From Corynebacterium provencense (GTDB lineage: Bacteria; Actinomycetota; Actinomycetes; Mycobacteriales; Mycobacteriaceae), in contig LT160593.1 in assembly GCA_900049755.1 (NCBI GenBank), positions 625,226 through 689,225 on the forward strand: 64,000 bases of DNA, read 5' to 3'. Of the stretch, positions 58,958-64,000 are shown piece by piece; position 1 is the first letter of the stretch; every line of letters starts with the position of its first letter. Below the pieces are notes generated by a model. The model was not told the origin of the DNA and did no database searches. It saw nothing but the letters and a program-made list of their open reading frames with translations. Position numbers and translations under genes: made by a program.

Positions 58958-59689
58958 TCACCGTGGTGCGAGCCGCCACAGAAAACGCGGCACCAGTCGC
59001 ATGACCCGGGCCAGCAGTCCCAGCGACCGGGGCACCCACACATCGGTAGTCCCCTTCTGCAGCGCCCTGACCACGGCATCCGCCACCACGTCCGGTGTCG
59101 TCGACAACGGTGCCGGCTCCATCCCCCCGGTCATCCGGCCGATGACGAACCCCGGCCGTATGACCGTCAACCGCACTCCGGTGCCACGCAGGGCGTCCTG
59201 CATGCCCTGGCAGAACCCGTCCAGCCCGGCCTTCGCCGAACCGTAGACATAGTTCGGACGCCTCACCCGCGCCCCGGCAATCGACGAGAACGCCACCAGG
59301 TCGCCCCTCCCCCTGGCCCTCATCCGTTCCGACAGCTCGGTGAGCAGCACCGCCTGCGCCGTGAAATCCGTGTGGAGCACACGTGCCACTTCGCGACCGT
59401 CGCGCTCAGCCAGCTCCTGGTCCCCGAGGACACCGAAAGCGGCCACTGCCGTGTCTATCGCGCCGCGGGACTCGATGTCCCCGATCACGGACGCCTGCGC
59501 CTCCACATCGTCGGCGTCGAAGAAGACAGATTCGACGACAGCAGCTCCTGCCGTACGGCAGGCGTCCCCGAGAGCGGTCAACGACTCAGGCCGCCGGGCG
59601 GCGAGCACGATCTCATTGCCCGGTGCGAGACGGGTGATGATCTCTCCGCCGATCTCGCTGCTCGCCCCGAACAGGACGATGCGGCTCAT
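58958..59689 (-). CDS. DprE2-like short-chain dehydrogenase/reductase
   Basis: A 243-residue SDR. The cofactor loop is VLFGASSEIGGEI; the catalytic Ser-Tyr-Lys are in VAFSSIAGARVRRPNYVYGSAKAGLDGF. The C-terminal VRLTVIRPGFVIGRMTGGM and ALQKGTTDVWVP resemble DprE2, which completes epimerisation of decaprenyl-phospho-ribose to the arabinose donor for arabinogalactan. Whether this is the main DprE2 or a paralogue cannot be told without the dprE1 region. Its ATG overlaps the stop of the M24 peptidase (ATGA). The setting next to ppm and lnt, both acting on polyprenyl or lipid carriers, fits an envelope role. Confidence 0.8.
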   Translation of the reverse strand: MSRIVLFGASSEIGGEIITRLAPGNEIVLAARRPESLTALGDACRTAGAAVVESVFFDADDVEAQASVIGDIESRGAIDTAVAAFGVLGDQELAERDGREVARVLHTDFTAQAVLLTELSERMRARGRGDLVAFSSIAGARVRRPNYVYGSAKAGLDGFCQGMQDALRGTGVRLTVIRPGFVIGRMTGGMEPAPLSTTPDVVADAVVRALQKGTTDVWVPRSLGLLARVMRLVPRFLWRLAPR

Positions 59690-60932
59690 GACCCCTCCCC
59701 TGCACCTGCTGCGACCAGGTCGCGGGTCGTGACATTCAACGGTTCGCAGCCGTCAGCGGTGAGCACCACGATGTCCTCGATCCTGGCACCCCAGTCGCCC
59801 GGCACGTAGATCCCCGGCTCGACAGAGAAGGTCATGCCCTCCTCCAGTGTGAGTTCATTGCCGGCGATGATGAACGGTTCCTCATGACCTGACAGGCCGA
59901 TGCCGTGGCCGGTGCGGTGGGTGTAGAACCTGCCGTAGCCGGCGTCGACGATGATGTCGCGGACGATCGTGTCCAGTGCACCGGCGGTGATGCCGGGCTT
60001 CGCGGCGTCCAGCCCGGCCTGCTGTGCCCGGCGCAGGACGCGGTACGTCTCTTATACACATTTAGATGGGGATAAGAGAGAGCAGATCGGAAGAGAACAC
60101 GGCTGAACTCCAGACACAGCCCGGCCTGCTGTGCCCGGCGCAGGACGCGGTACGCCTCCGCCTGGTCCGGGCGGGCGGCGTCCACCGGGCCGACGATATA
60201 GGTACGGGTGCAGTCCGAGTGGTATCCGGAGTCCAGTGTGCCTCCGATGTCGATGACGACAATGTCACCTTCTTCCAGGATCCGGTCGGAGTAGTCGTGG
60301 TGCGGGTCTGCGCCGTGCGGGCCAGAGCCGACGATGATGAAGTCCACGGCCACATGTCCGGCCAGGATGAGCTTCTCCAGATCACCGGCGACCTCCCGCT
60401 CGGTGCGGCCGGCGCGCAGCAGACCGGGGACCTGACGGTGCACCTCATCGATGGCGGCCCCGGCCCGACGCAGCTCCGCGATCTCGGACGCGTCCTTGAC
60501 CATGAACACGTCCCGCAGTACCGCGGTGGCGTTGACCGTTCTCAGACCGCGGGCCTGGAGGTTCAGCAGGTGATTGGCGGGCATCTCGCCGGAGACCGCG
60601 ACTGTGGCGTCTGCGGCGTGCCTGTGAAGGTCTCCGACGGCGAGCTCGAGTGCATCCTGACCGTCGGTCCACGGCACGACCTGTACCCCGGCCTGTCCGG
60701 CGATCCCGTCGCGCAGTGCCCCGGCGTCCACGGCGGGCACCACGATGCGGCGGGTGGTCGGGGTGATGACGAGGGCTGAGAATCGCTCGTGGGTGTCGAT
60801 GTCGCTGGCCAGCAGGAACCGTAGGTCGGCACCGGGGGTGAGTACCGCGGCGTCGATGTGCTGCTGCCCGAGCAGCGCTGCGACGGCGTCGAGACGTGCG
60901 GTGTAGGTGGAAAGTGGGAACGGGACAGTCAT
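59686..60932 (-). pseudogene. pepQ: M24 peptidase (Xaa-Pro aminopeptidase/dipeptidase), interrupted by adapter sequence
   Basis: A metallopeptidase of the pita-bread fold that would release proline-containing dipeptides. The N-terminal creatinase domain is intact (FSALVITPTTRRIVVPAVD). The metal ligands are present in order: Asp in VIDIGGTLDSG and in YHSDCTRT, His in THRTGHGIGLSG, Glu in FSVEPGIYVPG and Glu in GARIEDIVVL. The last three are now in another frame because 107 bp (60048-60154) of adapter plus duplication interrupts the gene and shifts it by two bases. Without it the protein runs from ATG 60932 to the stop overlapping the DprE2-like start, about 380 residues. It starts 17 bases after helY. 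Confidence 0.9.
60011..60154. repeat. 37-bp direct duplication flanking a 70-bp adapter insert (assembly artefact)
   Basis: Positions 60011-60047 and 60118-60154 are identical. Between them, 60050-60063 reads TCTTATACACAT-type transposase end and 60084-60117 matches 31 of 34 bases of a common Illumina index adapter beginning AGATCGGAAGAG. Neither belongs to a bacterial genome. Confidence 0.93.
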
Positions 60933-60949
60933 GGTCCCCCACTCTACGA

Positions 60950-63679
60950 CTACGACGTAGCTCCGAGCTCCACCACGCCACGCCGGATCGCGGGAACCGC
61001 TCTGCGTGCGGCGGCTCTCACGGAGTCTGCGTAGCCGGTCCGTTTCACCTGCTCCAGCAGGTCGATCACCCGGGTACACCAGCGTACGAAATCCCCCGGG
61101 GTGAGCTGTGAGCCGGCGGCCTCAGCCGCCCGCAGACAGTAGTCCAGCGGGGCACCTGAGGTCCACTGGTGTACGGCGGTGGCGAAACCTGTCTGCGGTT
61201 CGCGGGTCAACGGCAGTCCGTGCCGGGTCTCGTCGCTGGTCAGCTCACCGTGGATGCGTCCCACCGCGGATATCGCGGTGGCCAGGGATTCTGTCGGCAC
61301 CTCGGTGATGTGCCGTCCGGTGGTCTCACGACGGTTCTCGAAGACGACGGTCGAGGCCACTGCCGCGAGTTCCGCCGGATCGAGATCGTCCCACACTCCT
61401 CGTCGCAGACACTGGGCGACCAGCAGATCCGATTCGTGGTGGATCCGGGACAGGCGCTCTCCCTCCGTCGTGACCTGCAGGTTCTCCCTCAAGGGATCAC
61501 CGGCGTACTCCACGTAGTCCAGTTCCACCAACAGGTCGAGAATGTGGTCGAAGGTCGCTGACAGGGTCTCTGAATCCGGGGTCACCGCCTCCAGCTCCCG
61601 GTCCAGGGTCCGGCGGGCGGCGACGACCCGCTCGGCCGGGCGCACCAGATCCTCCCGGTTACGCAGCGAGTGCACCGGGTGCATGTGCACCTTCTCCCGC
61701 AGAACCGCCGCCTCGCGTGATGAGCCGCCGCCGGCCTTCATCTTCAACTTCCGTGGCCTGTCGACCCGCTGACGCCGCAGATTGGACGCCACCGCCCGGG
61801 CGTTGCGCTTCGGTGAGCGTCCCGCGTTCCTGTGCAGCTTCATGTGACCGACCGGCACCGGCACATTGCCGAAGGACTCCGGGGCGACCGGACCGCACCA
61901 GCCGTCCTCCACGACGATCCACGGCCGTGGGTGCCTGTGGTCGGAGTCTGACCGTACGACCACCGCGACGTCCGGGTTGTTGCCGGTGGGCAGGGCGATG
62001 ATGTCGCCCACACTCAGCGACGACAGCAGGTTGGAGATCTCCTTCTCCCGCTGGCTGCCGGAATCGAGTTTCGACTTCCGCTCCGCCAGTGCCAGGTCAC
62101 GGCGCAGGGCGGCGTACTCGATGACGTCCCGGGACGTCAGGTCCGTGTGCTGTGACCGCAGCTGCCCTGCCAGGTCCTTCTCCAGGCCGGCGAGGTCACG
62201 GCGTCTGCGCGTCATCCGGGAGGCCTGTTCCACCACGTGTGCGGCAGCCTGGTACTGGGCGAAGGAGCGGTCCAGAAGCTGCTGGGCTGCGTCGTATCCC
62301 CGGGTGGCGATGAGGTTGACGGCCATGTTGTAGCCGGGTCGGAAGGTGGAGTCCAGGGGGTAGGTCCGGGTCCCGGCGAGCTGTGCCACGGCGTGAGGGT
62401 CCAGTCCCCTGGACCACAGGACGACCGCATTGCCCCGGGTGTCGATGCCGCGGCGTCCCGCCCTTCCGGTGAGCTGCGTGTACTGCCCCGGGGTGAGCTC
62501 GACGTGCGATTCGCCGTTGTACTTCACGAGCTTCTCGAGCACCACTGACCGGGCGGGCATGTTGATGCCCAGTGCGAGCGTCTCCGTGGCGAAACAGGCT
62601 TTCAGCAGGCCCCTGCTGAACAGGTCCTCGACAATGTGGCGGAATGCGGGCAGCATGCCGGCATGGTGGGCGGCGTAGCCGTTGCCCAGCGCCCGACGCC
62701 ACTGGCGGAAGCCGAGGACGCCGAGATCGCCGGTGGGGATGTCCCGGACCCCGTCGTCGACGGTGCGTAGGATGGCGTCCCGGTCGGCGTCGGTGGTGAG
62801 GCGTACGCGGTCGACGAGGAGCTGACGGACCGCTCCGTCACAACCGGCGCGGGAGAAGATGAAGTAGATCGCCGGCAGCATTCCGGCGGCCCCCATCCGG
62901 GCGATGACGTCGGTGCGTTTCGGTCCCGTGCGTCTGCCCTTCTCCTCCGCGCGCGCCGCTGCGGCGAGGACGGCCCTGTTGGCTTCCTCGGGGTGACCGG
63001 GGTCGTTGAGGGGAAGGATCTGCCGGTCGACCATCATGAACTGGTCGAGAGGGACCGGACGGTGGGTCGTGATGATGATGTCGGTGTCACCGCGGACCGT
63101 GGTCAGCCAGCCTCCGAACTCCTCCGCATTGCTCACCGTCGCCGACAGGCTCACCAGGACGACGGAGGGGTCGAGGTTGAGGATGACCTCCTCCCATACC
63201 GGCCCGCGGGAAGGGTCGGCGAGGAAGTGGACCTCGTCCATCACGACGTGGGTGAGGTTGTCGAGCCGTTCGGAGCCTGCGTAGATCATGTTGCGCAGCA
63301 CCTCGGTGGTCATGACGATGACGGGCGCGTCACCGTTGACGCTGGTGTCTCCTGTGAGCAGGCCGACCTTCTCCGGTCCGTACCGCGCGACAAGGTCGTG
63401 GTACTTCTGGTTGCTCAGTGCCTTGATCGGGGTGGTGTAGAAGCACACCCCGCCACGTTGGAGGGCGAGGTGGACGGCGAACTCCCCGACCACGGTCTTC
63501 CCCGCCCCGGTGGGGGCGCACACCAGGACCCCTCGTCCGGCGGCGACCGCACAGGCGCCACGGAGCTGGAAGTCGTCGAGGGGGAACGGATACTGCGTGA
63601 TGAAGGACGCCACGGCTTCGGGAAGTACCGCCGGGACCCCTGCTGCGGTGGAGTTGTCCACCGGGTCAGAGGATGTCAT
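60950..63679 (-). CDS. helY: Ski2-like DEAH/DEAD helicase HelY
   Basis: A 909-residue superfamily II helicase of the Ski2/Mtr4 type, the same size as mycobacterial HelY. The N-terminal motor has the Q-motif PLDDFQLRGA, Walker A APTGAGKT (Lys61), the DEVH box (VVMDEVHFL) and SLSATVSN. The second motor has CFATETLALGINMPARSVV and QLTGRAGRRGID. The long C-terminal half with an arch-like insertion and the DSHR region is typical of RNA helicases of this group. It likely unwinds or degrades structured RNA. It leads the operon that continues with the M24 peptidase, DprE2-like, fxsA, lnt and ppm genes. Confidence 0.94.
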   Translation of the reverse strand: MTSSDPVDNSTAAGVPAVLPEAVASFITQYPFPLDDFQLRGACAVAAGRGVLVCAPTGAGKTVVGEFAVHLALQRGGVCFYTTPIKALSNQKYHDLVARYGPEKVGLLTGDTSVNGDAPVIVMTTEVLRNMIYAGSERLDNLTHVVMDEVHFLADPSRGPVWEEVILNLDPSVVLVSLSATVSNAEEFGGWLTTVRGDTDIIITTHRPVPLDQFMMVDRQILPLNDPGHPEEANRAVLAAAARAEEKGRRTGPKRTDVIARMGAAGMLPAIYFIFSRAGCDGAVRQLLVDRVRLTTDADRDAILRTVDDGVRDIPTGDLGVLGFRQWRRALGNGYAAHHAGMLPAFRHIVEDLFSRGLLKACFATETLALGINMPARSVVLEKLVKYNGESHVELTPGQYTQLTGRAGRRGIDTRGNAVVLWSRGLDPHAVAQLAGTRTYPLDSTFRPGYNMAVNLIATRGYDAAQQLLDRSFAQYQAAAHVVEQASRMTRRRRDLAGLEKDLAGQLRSQHTDLTSRDVIEYAALRRDLALAERKSKLDSGSQREKEISNLLSSLSVGDIIALPTGNNPDVAVVVRSDSDHRHPRPWIVVEDGWCGPVAPESFGNVPVPVGHMKLHRNAGRSPKRNARAVASNLRRQRVDRPRKLKMKAGGGSSREAAVLREKVHMHPVHSLRNREDLVRPAERVVAARRTLDRELEAVTPDSETLSATFDHILDLLVELDYVEYAGDPLRENLQVTTEGERLSRIHHESDLLVAQCLRRGVWDDLDPAELAAVASTVVFENRRETTGRHITEVPTESLATAISAVGRIHGELTSDETRHGLPLTREPQTGFATAVHQWTSGAPLDYCLRAAEAAGSQLTPGDFVRWCTRVIDLLEQVKRTGYADSVRAAARRAVPAIRRGVVELGATS

Positions 63680-64000
63680 CGAGATTTCCGGACGTGTAGC
63701 TGTTCCCGCTGTTGCCGTGGGGGCCGGACTGACCGGACCGGGCGGGCGCGGTCCCCGGGGTGTCCCGGAACCGTTCGTGCTGCGCGGCATGCACAGGCCG
63801 GGGGGGTTCGAGCGGGGCCGGGGGTTCGGGCCCGTCGCCCGGGGCGGCGGGTGGTTTTTTTACATCCCTCGGCTGGGATTAGAGTTAGGCCCCCACCGCC
63901 CTCAAACAACATTGCCCCGGGGTACCTGAGGCTCACCTGGGCACGGCGGGTGGGGCACACTTTTGCCGGTCTCTGGGCCACCGCTCTCTGTGCCGGGGGG
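63680..64000. other. Right edge: no gene seen, last ~150 bases doubtful
   Basis: In related genomes tatC/tatA lie upstream of helY, but no reading frame here resembles TatC on either strand. From about 63845 the sequence has runs such as TTTTTTT and A/T-rich words unlike the rest of the window, ending in GGGGGG. This suggests an unreliable contig end or an unusual promoter region of helY. Confidence 0.4.

Noticed and set aside
60062-60448. Separate 128-residue protein containing CLEFSRVLFRS
   Set aside because: Its end is translated adapter sequence; the rest is an out-of-frame reading of the M24 peptidase.
63510-63929. 139-codon frame at the right edge on the plus strand
   Set aside because: It is antisense to the helY start and runs into the doubtful end sequence; no domain is visible.

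Overview
The window is a high-GC actinobacterial chromosome segment from a Corynebacterium-type organism. This rests on gene content and order recalled from C. glutamicum and mycobacteria: secA2 - odhI (FHA) - ftsR (MerR) - merR; gnd next to a hot-dog thioesterase; thiD next to ndh; rbpA convergent with a ppm-lnt-fxsA-...-helY cluster; and MocR, SigH-type and OhrR regulation. Genes are dense, many overlap by 4-11 bases, and nearly all look like vertically inherited chromosomal genes. I see no phage, insertion sequence, CRISPR array, toxin-antitoxin or biosynthetic cluster.

Layout. 1-5.4 kb: the end of an amino-acid permease, a circularly permuted ATP-grasp / alpha-E / transglutaminase cassette, a convergent WPDI-repeat membrane protein and a tRNA-Pro. 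5.6-12 kb: RraA and an alpha/beta hydrolase facing secA2, odhI, ftsR and a second merR. 12-19 kb: a long minus-strand operon reading gnd, a DEAD-box helicase (apparently frameshifted), two CNNM/CBS proteins, a glycosylase-annotated protein and a secreted protein. 19-27 kb: thioesterase, riboswitch-controlled thiD-tenA, ndh with a strong terminator, a degenerate cyclopropane-synthase-like protein, DedA and an MHS transporter. 27-34 kb: flavoprotein dehydrogenase, amidase, phosphoribosyltransferase, ketopantoate-reductase-like protein, ohrR-ohr and an MDR oxidoreductase. 34-43 kb: pdxK-like kinase, DJ-1 protein, aminotransferase, an EamA/MocR divergent pair, a HAD phosphatase and a penicillin-binding lipoprotein. 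43-50 kb: MetX-like hydrolase, methyltransferases and other metabolic genes, a secreted GDSL hydrolase and a 0.9-kb gene-poor tract with nested inverted repeats. 50.6-55.4 kb: UvrA paralogue, WYL regulator, YceI and small proteins. 55.4-64 kb: rbpA behind a SigH-type promoter, then a minus-strand operon helY - M24 peptidase - DprE2-like reductase - fxsA - lnt - ppm.

The most important thing for a user of this sequence is an assembly artefact. At 60048-60154 sequencing-adapter sequence plus a 37-bp duplication interrupts the M24 peptidase gene; removing 107 bp restores a normal protein. A similar transposase-end-like string at 17301-17320 sits exactly where the DEAD-box helicase loses its reading frame. 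The last ~150 bases of the window also look unreliable.

I did not find a convincing undescribed system. The best candidates for new biology are the nested four-copy inverted repeat at 50236-50325, the palindrome cluster upstream of the second merR, the overlapping divergent starts of the EamA/MocR pair, the Cys-rich extension on the DJ-1 protein and the WPDI-repeat membrane protein. Gene functions come from family recognition by reading, not from database searches.
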